From Dyella lutea (GTDB lineage: Bacteria > Pseudomonadota > Gammaproteobacteria > Xanthomonadales > Rhodanobacteraceae): a stretch of 64,000 bases of DNA. The translations under genes and the position numbers were made by a program. Where the stretch lies: the NCBI RefSeq assembly GCF_024158035.1, contig NZ_JAMZEK010000001.1, positions 1,034,001-1,098,000 on the forward strand, written 5' to 3'. How positions within the stretch are numbered: the first letter of the stretch is position 1; every line of letters begins with the position of its first letter. The notes beneath the pieces were generated by a model that did not search any database, was not told the origin of the DNA, and saw only the letters and a list, made by a program, of their open reading frames with translations. Positions 1-18,139 of the stretch are shown one piece after another.

Positions 1-1
1 G

Positions 2-2476
2 TCGGCCAAGGTGCTGGTTGCCGGTGCGTCCGGGGCACCGGCATCGACAGGGGCCGGCAGTTCGATGACCTCCGGCAGCGGGGCCCATTCCGGCATCGTG
101 GCCGCGTCGGTCGGTGGCGCCACGCCGGCTGTCGTGGGCCCGACCATCACCGCCGCACACCCTCGCATGATCCTGGACTCGGCGACGCTGGCAACGCTGC
201 GCCAGCATGCGACCGCCAACACCACCGAATGGCAGGCGCTGAAAGCGACCTGCGACAGCTACATCGGCGGCTCGGTGCAGTATCCGAACGGGAACGCCTA
301 CCCGAACCTGCCCAACCTCGGTTCCGGCTATCAGGGGGAAGACTATCTCCCGGCCTTGCTGGCCGAGGCGATGTGCTACCAGGTGCTGCGCGCCACGAAC
401 GCCGGCCAGGCAGCGACCTACGGGGCCAAGGCGGTGGACATCCTGATGAAGATGTCCTCGCCCTTCGGCACCGGGCAGGGAATCGACCCCTGCACGGACA
501 GTGGCTATGGCATCCGCTTCTTCGGTGTGGGTTTCGGTCTTGGCTACGACTGGCTATATGACCTGCTCTCCAGCAGTCAGCGCACGCAGGTCTACACTAC
601 GGCCAATGCCTGGCTCACCGCCTGGGAACAGCCCGGAGGCTGCGCGGCGTTCGAGTACGCGCATCCGCAGAGCAACTACTACGCCGGCTATTTCCACGCC
701 AAGGCGGTGATCGCGATCGGTACCTACGGCGAGAACCCGTCGGCGCCCGCCGAGTGGGACGACTGGTACGGCAATCAGTTCACGGCGCGCGTGCTGCCCT
801 ACTACAACCTCCATCTGGCAGGCGGTGGCTGGCCGGAAGGCTTCGCCAACTATGCGCCGCTGGGCGTCTTCAACATGAGCCTCCCGGCACGCGAGGTGAA
901 GACCGCCACCGGTGTCGATCTGGTGCATGCCTCGACCGCGTACACCTTCCCCACCGACAATGCCGCGTACCTTATGCATTTCACCTGGCCGTCGCGCGGT
1001 TACATCGACGACCGCGATACCAATCGATCATCGGGCAGCCTTCCGGATCCGGGGACGGCGCAGCTGAGCCTGTTCCAGCAGGTCTACGGCGAGGCCGCCT
1101 ACTGGCGATCGTCGCTGGCACCGGTGCTCCTCCAGTATCTGGGCCAGGTATCCAGCGCTACGTCCGGCTACAGTCCCGCTGCACCATGGCTGGCTTTTCT
1201 GGAGAGTGCGCCGGGCGGAGCGACGGCTTCGGTCAGCACGCTGCCCCTGTCGTACTTCGCCAGCGGCCTGAATGCGGTCTCGGCGCGCTCGGACTGGACG
1301 ACTTCGGCGGTCTGGATGTCTTTCCGCGCCGGTCCTTACGTCAACAATCCCGGCCAGGGTGAGGAATACTTCGATCAGGGCTCGCTCGCCCTGGTGCGAG
1401 GTGCCACACCGCTGCTGCTGAACGCGACCGGCTGGCTGGTGCACAGCCCGAACGGCAGCGCCGAAGAGAGCCGCATCTACGACGACAACTACGGCAGCTT
1501 CGACGGCACGCCCTACAAAGGCAACCGGCAAATCTACAATGTGTTCTACGTGCGCAGCATGAGCGGTTCGACCGTTCAGAGCGCCTACGGACAGGGCGCC
1601 TACACGACCGAGAGCGATGGCGTGCGGACGGCGGTCAGTGCATTCGAGGACGGCAGCGACTACGTCTATCTTCGGGCGACCCACCTGGAAGACATGTACC
1701 GCTCGTCGGGCGGCTCGCTCGGCAAGGGCGTCAGTGCGTGGTCGCGCGAGGTCACCTATCTGCGGCCCGGCCGCTTCGTCGTGCATGACCGCACGACCGC
1801 CAGCAGTGCCTCGCTGGACCAGTACATGGCCTGGCACTTTCCGGCCAGCCCGACGAGTCAGGTCACATCGTCCGGCGGCGCCCGCTTCGATGTCACCTAC
1901 AACGGCACCTACGCCGGCGCGATGACCGTGGTGACGCCGGTCAACCCGGTCACCACCACCCTGGCGATGTATCCGGCCAGCAACCCGACCAAGGCATGGC
2001 AGGTGCAGGTGCGGCCGGCGACCGCGGCGGCCAGCAACCAGTGGCTCACCGTATTCGATCTCTCCGGCACGGCTGCGGCGGTGGCTGCCGCATCGCCGGT
2101 GACGATCAACCAGGGCAGCATCGTCGGCGTGCGGCTGGCGGGCACCGATGGCGTCAGCGTGGTGATCAACAACGCCGGCACCCCCGGTACGCCGATCAGC
2201 GGGACGATCGCCTACTTCGTGCCGGCCGAATCCGCGCACCACGTGGTCACCGGGCTGGCCCCGTACACCGGCTACAGCATCACCACGGCTTCCCAGGGAG
2301 GCGGGCGCGTGGTGACCATCGCCCCGGGCGGCACGTTCACGAGCAGCGGCAAGGGGGTGCTGGATTTCTACGTGACCGGTGCCGGGGCCGTGCAGATGAA
2401 CACGCCCGGCTACGTCAACCTGCCGATCAGCACGATCCCGGTCGGCAATCCGACGCCCTACACGCCGGGAGGCTGA
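2..2476 (+). CDS. Heparinase II/III-like polysaccharide lyase (N-terminus outside window)
   Basis: The frame is open to the left edge, and the first visible residues are a Gly/Ser/Ala-rich linker with no signal peptide, so the real start is probably upstream (a GTG at 11 is only the first in-window option). The visible 825 residues look like an alpha/alpha-toroid plus beta-sandwich lyase: a helical part with W/Y-rich stretches and a G-G-W-P-E-G-F-A-N-Y motif near residue 275, then a beta-rich part with the E-E-Y-F-D-Q-G-S-L element near 455, the counterpart of the HxDxGSF region of heparinase II/III. The family cleaves uronic-acid polysaccharides in the periplasm or outside the cell. Next to an exopolysaccharide operon it may trim or turn over that polymer. 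Substrate is unknown; alginate-lyase-like is the alternative. Confidence 0.6.
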   Translation, partial: SAKVLVAGASGAPASTGAGSSMTSGSGAHSGIVAASVGGATPAVVGPTITAAHPRMILDSATLATLRQHATANTTEWQALKATCDSYIGGSVQYPNGNAYPNLPNLGSGYQGEDYLPALLAEAMCYQVLRATNAGQAATYGAKAVDILMKMSSPFGTGQGIDPCTDSGYGIRFFGVGFGLGYDWLYDLLSSSQRTQVYTTANAWLTAWEQPGGCAAFEYAHPQSNYYAGYFHAKAVIAIGTYGENPSAPAEWDDWYGNQFTARVLPYYNLHLAGGGWPEGFANYAPLGVFNMSLPAREVKTATGVDLVHASTAYTFPTDNAAYLMHFTWPSRGYIDDRDTNRSSGSLPDPGTAQLSLFQQVYGEAAYWRSSLAPVLLQYLGQVSSATSGYSPAAPWLAFLESAPGGATASVSTLPLSYFASGLNAVSARSDWTTSAVWMSFRAGPYVNNPGQGEEYFDQGSLALVRGATPLLLNATGWLVHSPNGSAEESRIYDDNYGSFDGTPYKGNRQIYNVFYVRSMSGSTVQSAYGQGAYTTESDGVRTAVSAFEDGSDYVYLRATHLEDMYRSSGGSLGKGVSAWSREVTYLRPGRFVVHDRTTASSASLDQYMAWHFPASPTSQVTSSGGARFDVTYNGTYAGAMTVVTPVNPVTTTLAMYPASNPTKAWQVQVRPATAAASNQWLTVFDLSGTAAAVAAASPVTINQGSIVGVRLAGTDGVSVVINNAGTPGTPISGTIAYFVPAESAHHVVTGLAPYTGYSITTASQGGGRVVTIAPGGTFTSSGKGVLDFYVTGAGAVQMNTPGYVNLPISTIPVGNPTPYTPGG

Positions 2477-2692
2477 GCATCGTCGTGGCGGGAGTGGCTT
2501 TCGCCGCCCCCGCTGCTCGTCGGTGGCGGATGGTATCCGCGGCGGCTTCCGGCGGTGCCTGGGGCCATCGCGGCGACGGGTGATCGCTGGAGCGATTCGC
2601 TGCCAGTTTTCTCCAAATAATGAGATGCTTGTCACAGAATCGGGATAAGTTCTGCGGAGTCAGCGCCACAGCCTGTACAGCGGCCGGCGCTC

Positions 2693-2700
2693 GGGGGGGG
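2693..2700 (+). repeat. G8 homopolymer in the leader of the exopolysaccharide operon
   Basis: Eight consecutive G residues end eight bases before the ATG at 2709 and merge with the purine-rich ribosome-binding region (GAGAGGGG). Tracts of this kind can slip during replication. A length change here would alter the spacing or folding of the ribosome-binding site of the first gene of the operon. Whether it varies cannot be seen from one sequence. Confidence 0.5.
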
Positions 2701-2708
2701 AGAGGGGT

Positions 2709-3695
2709 ATGGCGAACCTGAATGTCGTCGTCGCGTCGCAGGCGGACGCGCTCTCATCGGCGGAATCGAGTGATCTTCCGCCGGTGGATCGCGTCGAAGG
2801 GTTGGGGGTGGATGATTTCGTGGCGCGCTATCGGCTGCCGCGAAGGCCGGTCGTCCTCACCGATGCGCTGAAGCAGTGGCCGGCCAACGGCCGCTACACG
2901 CCGGAATTCTTCGCGCGCGCTCACGCGGATCTGGAGATCCGCTGCGCCGGGAAGACCTACCGGCTCGCCGAGGCGCTGTCGTTGCAGGATCAGGCGACCG
3001 AAGGCCACCCCGGTCCGTATCCATGCACGATCAAGGATGCCCGTTCGTTCGTTCGGGACATCATGCCGCGCCTGCCCTGGGCCTTGCCCAATCGCCACAC
3101 CCACCCGCTGGTGCCGGAGCTGATCTTCAACTCGATCAGCCACATCGACATCTTCTTCGGTGGGGCCGGCAACCAGTTCCCGTTCCCGCACTACGACTAC
3201 CTGCGCATGCATGGCTGGGTCGCCCAGCTTTACGGAAACAAGGAGATGACCCTGTACGAGCCGGGGCAGGAACACCTGATGTATGTCGACCCCCAGCGCC
3301 CCTGGCGTTCGGTCATGGAGTACGCCGACCAGCCGGACTATGAGCGTTACCCCTTGTTCCGGCAGGTGCGTAGCCGCAAGGTGCTGGTGCGGGCGGGTGA
3401 GGCGCTGTTCATTCCCTGCGGCACCTGGCACACCGCGCGCTGCCTCGATCCGGGTATCAGCGTGCTGTTCGACCAGCTCGAGGCGAGCAACTGGCGCGAA
3501 TTCACCGGGGAAGTAGTGGCGATGCGCCGTCGCGCGGGCCAGCCGCTGAAGGCCGCGGCGATCGGCGCCTACCTGCGGGTACTCGGGCCGTTGCTTGGCA
3601 TTGCCGAGCGCTTCGGTGCCAATCGACGACCCGACTGGGGCGTGCCGACGCACGCCGGCGAGGGAACGATGCTGCATACGGCAGGAGCAGGCTGA
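2709..3695 (+). CDS. Cupin_8 / JmjC-like Fe(II) 2-oxoglutarate oxygenase, copy 1
   Basis: 328 residues. The N-terminal third resembles the JmjC-like cupin_8 entry motif (R-P-V-V-L-T-D near residue 50). The core holds a complete facial triad: H161-Y-D163 in the strand FPHYDYLRMHGW and H241 in GTWHTARC. The family hydroxylates protein side chains, peptides or small molecules using Fe(II) and 2-oxoglutarate. The gene overlaps the next copy by one base (TGATG) and stands at the head of the operon carrying the megasynthase, so a role in tailoring a proline- or glycine-containing product, or a carrier-bound intermediate, is an attractive inference. There is no signal peptide, so it is cytoplasmic. 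The ribosome-binding site is the GGGAGAGGGG stretch just upstream. Confidence 0.75.
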   Translation: MANLNVVVASQADALSSAESSDLPPVDRVEGLGVDDFVARYRLPRRPVVLTDALKQWPANGRYTPEFFARAHADLEIRCAGKTYRLAEALSLQDQATEGHPGPYPCTIKDARSFVRDIMPRLPWALPNRHTHPLVPELIFNSISHIDIFFGGAGNQFPFPHYDYLRMHGWVAQLYGNKEMTLYEPGQEHLMYVDPQRPWRSVMEYADQPDYERYPLFRQVRSRKVLVRAGEALFIPCGTWHTARCLDPGISVLFDQLEASNWREFTGEVVAMRRRAGQPLKAAAIGAYLRVLGPLLGIAERFGANRRPDWGVPTHAGEGTMLHTAGAG

Positions 3696-4663
3696 TGTCG
3701 GCGACAGGAGAAGCGACCATGGCAAGCCAGATGACCGCTGAGCCCGGGGCGCTGAGTACGGACGGTGCTTGCGCCTCCTTCGTGGAGGTGGATCGCTGCA
3801 GTGGATTGAGCCGCGCCGAATTCGTGGCGCGTTACCAGCGGCCGCGTCGACCGGTGATCCTCACCGACGCGGCGCGCGCATGGCCGCTCTACGGCAAGGC
3901 CGATCCGGAATACTTCCGCCAGCACTTCGGTCAGAAGGTCGTGCGCGTGCGCGGCCGGGAATACCCGCTCGGCGAGCTGCTCGAGCTGCTGCAGGCGTCC
4001 ACGCCGGAGAAGCCGGGACCGTACCCGTGCAAGTTCGCCATGGCGGTGGATTTCCCGGAGCTGCTCGAGCAGGTCGAGCCGCGCTTCGGCTACAGCCTGC
4101 CGGACCGCCAGGGCAGCGCGCTGCTGCCGCAGCGTCTGTTCCATGGGGTCAACAACCTGGAGATCTTCTTCGGCGGGCGGGGTGGCGAGTTTCCCTACCT
4201 GCACTACGACGTGATGCGGTTGCACGCCTGGATCACCCAGCTCCACGGGGACAAGGAGTTCACGGTCTACGCGCCGGGGCAGGAGCACCTGCTCTACGTG
4301 AATCCGGAGATCCCCTGGCAGTCGAGCGTGGAGAACCACCATCACCCCGATTACGAGCGCTATCCGCTGATGCGCCAGGCGGTCTCGCAGAAGATCCTGG
4401 TGCGTGCTGGCGAAACGCTGTTCCTGCCCTGCGGCTGGTGGCACACCGCGCGCAGCCTGACCCCGACCATCTCGGTCGCGTTCGACCAGCTCGGTCCGGA
4501 CAACTGGTCCGACTTCATCGGCGACGTGGTGGCCGACCGGCGTCGCCTCGGCGCGGCGGCCAAGGGCTTGGCGCTGGGCCTGTATCTGCGGGGTGCGGGT
4601 GTGCTCATGAGCGTGGCCGAGCGCTTTGGCGCACATCGCCAGGCGCACTGGGGCGGTCGATGA
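3695..4663 (+). CDS. Cupin_8 / JmjC-like Fe(II) 2-oxoglutarate oxygenase, copy 2
   Basis: 322 residues, clearly a paralogue of the preceding gene: same R-P-V-I-L-T-D entry, same strand order, and the same triad H170-Y-D172 and H250 (GWWHTARS). Its start codon shares one base with the upstream stop, and AGGAG at 3683-3687 sits seven bases before it. A second AGGAG at 3706-3710 precedes an in-frame ATG at 3719, so the protein could begin eight residues later. Having two diverged copies with intact iron ligands suggests two different substrates or positions rather than redundancy. It probably acts with the adjacent megasynthase; this is inferred only from gene order. A 267-base gap with no recognisable gene separates it from the megasynthase. 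Confidence 0.72.
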   Translation: MSATGEATMASQMTAEPGALSTDGACASFVEVDRCSGLSRAEFVARYQRPRRPVILTDAARAWPLYGKADPEYFRQHFGQKVVRVRGREYPLGELLELLQASTPEKPGPYPCKFAMAVDFPELLEQVEPRFGYSLPDRQGSALLPQRLFHGVNNLEIFFGGRGGEFPYLHYDVMRLHAWITQLHGDKEFTVYAPGQEHLLYVNPEIPWQSSVENHHHPDYERYPLMRQAVSQKILVRAGETLFLPCGWWHTARSLTPTISVAFDQLGPDNWSDFIGDVVADRRRLGAAAKGLALGLYLRGAGVLMSVAERFGAHRQAHWGGR

Positions 4664-4930
4664 TGTCTGGTGGTGCGTCTTGGGTAACGGTGGATCCGGT
4701 CAGTTGTGCGCATGTCGGCAGCCACGAAGAGGGGTTCCGACCGAATATGTGGCGTGGCGCCCGTGGGATTGCCCAGCCGGAAGGCCTGGCGCCGGGCATC
4801 CGTCGCTGATGGGGGCGGTCATGTTCAGGCGAGCCCCGAAGGGGGCGGGTGAGACGCGGTTCCGTTTGTACGCCGATCGCTGCGACAGGCTGGGCCGGCT
4901 CGTGACCGCAGGTGGCGCGGGCGTCACCGG

Positions 4931-14655
<9,725 letters not shown>

Positions 14656-14659
<4 letters not shown>

Positions 14660-15783
14660 TCTATCTGCACGGGCTGTTCTGGCTGAGCGCCATAGCCCTC
14701 GGACATACCTTCGTCGGCTACCCGCTCTGGGTGGTGTTGCGGGCCCGGTGGCGTCCCCGTCCGGTTCGCCGCGGCCAGGGGACACCGACGGTCTCGGCGA
14801 TCGTCGCCGTGCACAATGCCGGGGCCCAGGTGGAGGCGCGGCTGGCCAATCTGGCCGCACTGGATTATCCGCAGGGCCTGATCGACATCGTCGTGGTCTG
14901 CGACGGCTGCGAGGACGACTCGGCCGCGCGCTGCCGTCGTTTCGGCGACGAGCGGGTGCGCGTGCTGGAGTTCATCCGCCGGCGCGGCAAGGCGGCCTGT
15001 CTCAACGACGCGATCGCCGCGGCCCGGGGCGAGGTGTTGCTGATGCTCGATGTGCGCCAGCGCCTGGAGCCGCAGGCCCTGCGCGAGCTGGTCGCCAACC
15101 TGGCCGATCCGGAAGTGGGCGTGGTGGGCGGCGAGCTGTGCTTCGAGGATCCCGAGACGGGCTTCGCCCGCAGCGTGGATGCGTACTGGCGCTACGAGAC
15201 GCTGATTCGTCGCAGCGAGAGCCAGTCCGGCTCGATGATCGGCGTCAGCGGAGCGTTGTATGCGATGCGCCGCGAAGTGTTCCAGCCGCTGCCGGAGGGG
15301 ACGGTGCTAGACGACGTGCTGGTGCCGATGCGCGCGGCCCGTGCCGGCTGGCGCGTGGTCTTCGAGCCGGGTGCGCGTGCCTGGGATCGGCCGTCGACCG
15401 AACCGGTGCAGGAGCAGCGGCGCAAGATCCGCACCCTGGCGGGCAATTTCCAGCTGGTGCAGCTGTCTCCCTGGCTGCTGCGGCCCGGGCGCAACCCGCT
15501 CTGGTTCCGGTTCGTCAGCCACAAGTTGCTGCGCCTGGCCGCGCCATGGCTGGTGCTGGTGCTGGGGCTGACCGCCGCCGCGCTGGCCACGCGCCATGTG
15601 TGGTGCGCACTGACCCTGGCCGCACTGCTCGCCGGAGTGGCGATGGTGCTGGCGTCGCGCCTGCTGCCGGCACTGGGGCGTCTGCTGCCGGTGCGCCTGA
15701 GCGTGGCGTTTTTCTACATGAACGCGTATGCGGCGATGGCCCTGCTGACGTTCGCCCGCAACCGGCGCCTGCACCTATGGTGA
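14656..15783 (+). CDS. Membrane glycosyltransferase, family 2
   Basis: 375 residues. One N-terminal membrane helix (about 1-25), a cytoplasmic GT-A domain (about 45-270) and two to three C-terminal helices (about 295-370), the layout of processive or polyprenyl-linked GT2 enzymes. Visible motifs are VCDGCEDD near 80, a sugar-nucleotide/metal region L-M-L-D-V-R near 130 where DxD is usual, ED-equivalent D-D-V-L near 220, and Q-E-Q-R-R-K-I-R near 255, related to the QxxRW motif. The D-V-R form is a departure from the canonical metal site. ATGA coupling to the megasynthase places its synthesis directly after it. Probable role: adding a sugar during exopolysaccharide repeat-unit assembly at the inner membrane. 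Confidence 0.82.
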
Positions 15784-16874
15784 GCTATCGCAAGGTGATT
15801 CCCTGGCGCGGCGACCTGCGGGTGCGGCTGGGCACGTGGTGCCATCGGACCGGTCTGCTCGGGCCGCTGCGGCAGATGCGCGCCTGGCATACCCGGGACC
15901 TGCGCATCCTGGCCTACCACCGCGTGCTCACGGTGCCGGATCCGGACCGCTTCGAGTTCGACCTCGAGGTGGTCAGCGCGTCGGCCGAGTGCTTCCGCGA
16001 GCAGATGCAGCTGCTCCGGCGCAACTTTCATCCGCTGTCGCTGGGCGAGGTGGTCCGGCGCATCGAGGCCGGCCAGCCGATGCCGCGCAATGCGGTCGCG
16101 GTGACGTTTGACGACGGCTACGACGACAACTACCGCATCGCTTTCCCGATCCTGCGCGAACTCGGCGTACCGGCTACCTTCTTCGTTTCCACCGGTCACG
16201 TCGACGACGGCCTGCCGTTCGCCTACGACTGGCTGGCGCATATGGTGCTGCATGCGCCCGAGTCGCGCTTGCAACTGCCCGAAGTAAAGCTCGATGTGCG
16301 GGTGCCGACCCCCCTCGAGCTTCGGCGCAAGCTGGTCGAGAACCTGCTCGACCGACTGAAGAGCCTCGACGATGCCGCTCAGGCGGCGTTGATCGCGGGG
16401 CTGGAGAAGGCCTGGAACATGCCGCGCGACCGCGCGGTTGCGGACTGCCGTCCGATGGGCTGGGCCCAACTTCGCGAGATGCACCAGGCCGGCTTCGAGA
16501 TCGGATCGCACGGAGTCACCCACCGCATGCTGGCCAAGCTGCCGCAGGACGAGCTGGAGTGGGAGTTGTGCGAGTCCAAGCGGGTACTGGAGCGAGAGCT
16601 GGGCTCTGCCCCGAATCTGTTGTCGTATCCCGTGGGCGGCGATCGCGCGTTCGACGCACGGGTGATCCAGGCCGCCCGCGCCGCAGGTTACCGGCTCGCC
16701 TGCAGCTACATCAGCGGTACCAATCCGGAGCCCGCGACCAACCGCTATGCACTCTACCGGCTTCCGGTGGAGCGGCAGATGGGGCCGGGCTGGTTCGCCG
16801 CCATGCTTTCCCTCCCTGGCCTTATGGCCTATCCCACGGCCCGTCGCACCGGCGTTACTGCCGGGGAGTCCTGA
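15777..16874 (+). CDS. Polysaccharide deacetylase (NodB fold), long form
   Basis: 365 residues, starting within the last seven bases of the glycosyltransferase gene. The NodB domain shows the metal/catalytic motif V-T-F-D-D-G-Y-D-D near residue 110 and the H-x3-H pair in I-G-S-H-G-V-T-H near 240, followed by the L-S-Y-P-V-G-G segment near 285. Such enzymes remove N- or O-acetyl groups from polysaccharides or lipid-linked sugars. No signal peptide is evident, so action on a cytoplasmic lipid-linked precursor is possible. Its stop shares one base with the start of the O-antigen ligase gene. Confidence 0.82.
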   Translation: MVSYRKVIPWRGDLRVRLGTWCHRTGLLGPLRQMRAWHTRDLRILAYHRVLTVPDPDRFEFDLEVVSASAECFREQMQLLRRNFHPLSLGEVVRRIEAGQPMPRNAVAVTFDDGYDDNYRIAFPILRELGVPATFFVSTGHVDDGLPFAYDWLAHMVLHAPESRLQLPEVKLDVRVPTPLELRRKLVENLLDRLKSLDDAAQAALIAGLEKAWNMPRDRAVADCRPMGWAQLREMHQAGFEIGSHGVTHRMLAKLPQDELEWELCESKRVLERELGSAPNLLSYPVGGDRAFDARVIQAARAAGYRLACSYISGTNPEPATNRYALYRLPVERQMGPGWFAAMLSLPGLMAYPTARRTGVTAGES

Positions 16875-18139
16875 TGTTTCCGTTGATCATCCTCTACCTC
16901 TCGCTCACCATCGTGCGCCCGCAGGACTACATCCCCGCGCTGGCCGGCGTCCCGTTGTTGCCCATCGTGCTGGCGATGGCGCTGCTGGCCTGGATGGCCT
17001 CGCGCTACAAGACCTTCAGTGCACCCCATTTCGTGCTGCTGCCGGTGTTCCTGCTGGCGCTGATGATGTCCGAGGTCGCCAACGGCTGGATCGGCGGCGC
17101 CATCGAGCAGTTCACCGGCTTTGCACCGGTGGTCGTGTCGTTCGTGATCCTCGCGGCGGGCGTTAGCGCCAATCAGAAGCGGGTGTCGGTCACGTTCGCG
17201 GTATTTGCGCTCTGCTCGTGCGTACTGGCGCTACATGGCGTGGAACAGAAGCATCTGGGCATGGGCTGGACCGGCATGGGTCTGTCCGAGGACGGACGCA
17301 TCCAGTACGTGGGTATCTTCAACGATCCGAACGATCTCGGCCTGCTGTTCGTCACTGCGGTGCCGATGGCCGTGTACATGGTCGGCCGGTCGCGGTTCCT
17401 GATGCGGCTGGTCTGGCTGACCGGTACCGGCCTGCTGCTCTATGGCGTGTATCTCACCAACTCGCGCGGCGCGATGCTGGCGTTGCTGGTCGAGGGAGGC
17501 ATCTACATCTGGATGCAGCGCGGCGTGGTGGTGGCTGGCCTGCTCGGCGGCGCCGGGCTCGCCGCGATGCGCATGCTGTCCTCGCGCATGGACGAACTGG
17601 ATGCAGGCGAGGACTCCGCGGCGGGCCGTGTGGATGCCTGGTACGAAGGCCTGCACATGTTCACCTCGCACCCGCTGTTCGGCGTGGGGGCGGGCAACTT
17701 CACCGACTACAACTACCTCACCGCACACAACTCCTTCATCCTGGTGCTGGCCGAAACCGGATTCTTCGGTTACGTCACCTGGCTGGCCTTCGTCGGCTAC
17801 AGCTTCCTGATGCTTCGTCAGGTGCTGCGGCACCAGCCCTCGGAGGAGGTGCTGCACGAATACGAGATCGACTGGCCGGCCGAAAAGACCATCGCACGCA
17901 CGCTGCTGCTGTCGCTGTGCGGCCTGTTCACCGCGGCGTTCTTCCTGAGCCGCAGCTACACCGTGATCCTCTATCTCACCCTGGCCATCGTGGTCGGTGC
18001 CTATGTGGGCATCCGCCGCCGCGTCCCGGATCTGCCGCCGATGCGGCTCGGACGATCGTGGTGGACCTGGGTTCCCGCGGCGATCGGCAGCATCGCGTTC
18101 TTCTTCGTCCTCGTCGCCGTCCTGTTGCATTCCGAATGA
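16874..18139 (+). CDS. O-antigen ligase/polymerase family membrane protein
   Basis: 421 residues, about ten to twelve hydrophobic segments, with a large periplasmic loop after residue 230 (polar stretch with the R-x-D-A-W-Y-E-G-L segment and H-N-S-F near 295), as in the Wzy/WaaL_like superfamily. The opening I-V-R-P-Q-D-Y and the G-I-F-N-D-P-N-D-L-G segment near 150 are typical of the O-glycosylation ligase subfamily found in exosortase-A exopolysaccharide loci (TIGR03097-like, from memory of the family). Function: polymerisation of lipid-linked repeat units or their transfer to an acceptor in the periplasm. It is coupled to both neighbours by overlapping stop/start codons. Confidence 0.82.
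   Translation: MFPLIILYLSLTIVRPQDYIPALAGVPLLPIVLAMALLAWMASRYKTFSAPHFVLLPVFLLALMMSEVANGWIGGAIEQFTGFAPVVVSFVILAAGVSANQKRVSVTFAVFALCSCVLALHGVEQKHLGMGWTGMGLSEDGRIQYVGIFNDPNDLGLLFVTAVPMAVYMVGRSRFLMRLVWLTGTGLLLYGVYLTNSRGAMLALLVEGGIYIWMQRGVVVAGLLGGAGLAAMRMLSSRMDELDAGEDSAAGRVDAWYEGLHMFTSHPLFGVGAGNFTDYNYLTAHNSFILVLAETGFFGYVTWLAFVGYSFLMLRQVLRHQPSEEVLHEYEIDWPAEKTIARTLLLSLCGLFTAAFFLSRSYTVILYLTLAIVVGAYVGIRRRVPDLPPMRLGRSWWTWVPAAIGSIAFFFVLVAVLLHSE

Noticed and set aside
4664-4930. Small open frames between the second cupin gene and the megasynthase
   Set aside because: None has a ribosome-binding site together with plausible protein character; the region is more likely leader or spacer.
16874-18139. Considered as a possible exosortase because of the locus type
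   Set aside because: Topology and the large periplasmic loop fit an O-antigen ligase; the exosortase Cys/Arg/His motif pattern is not seen.
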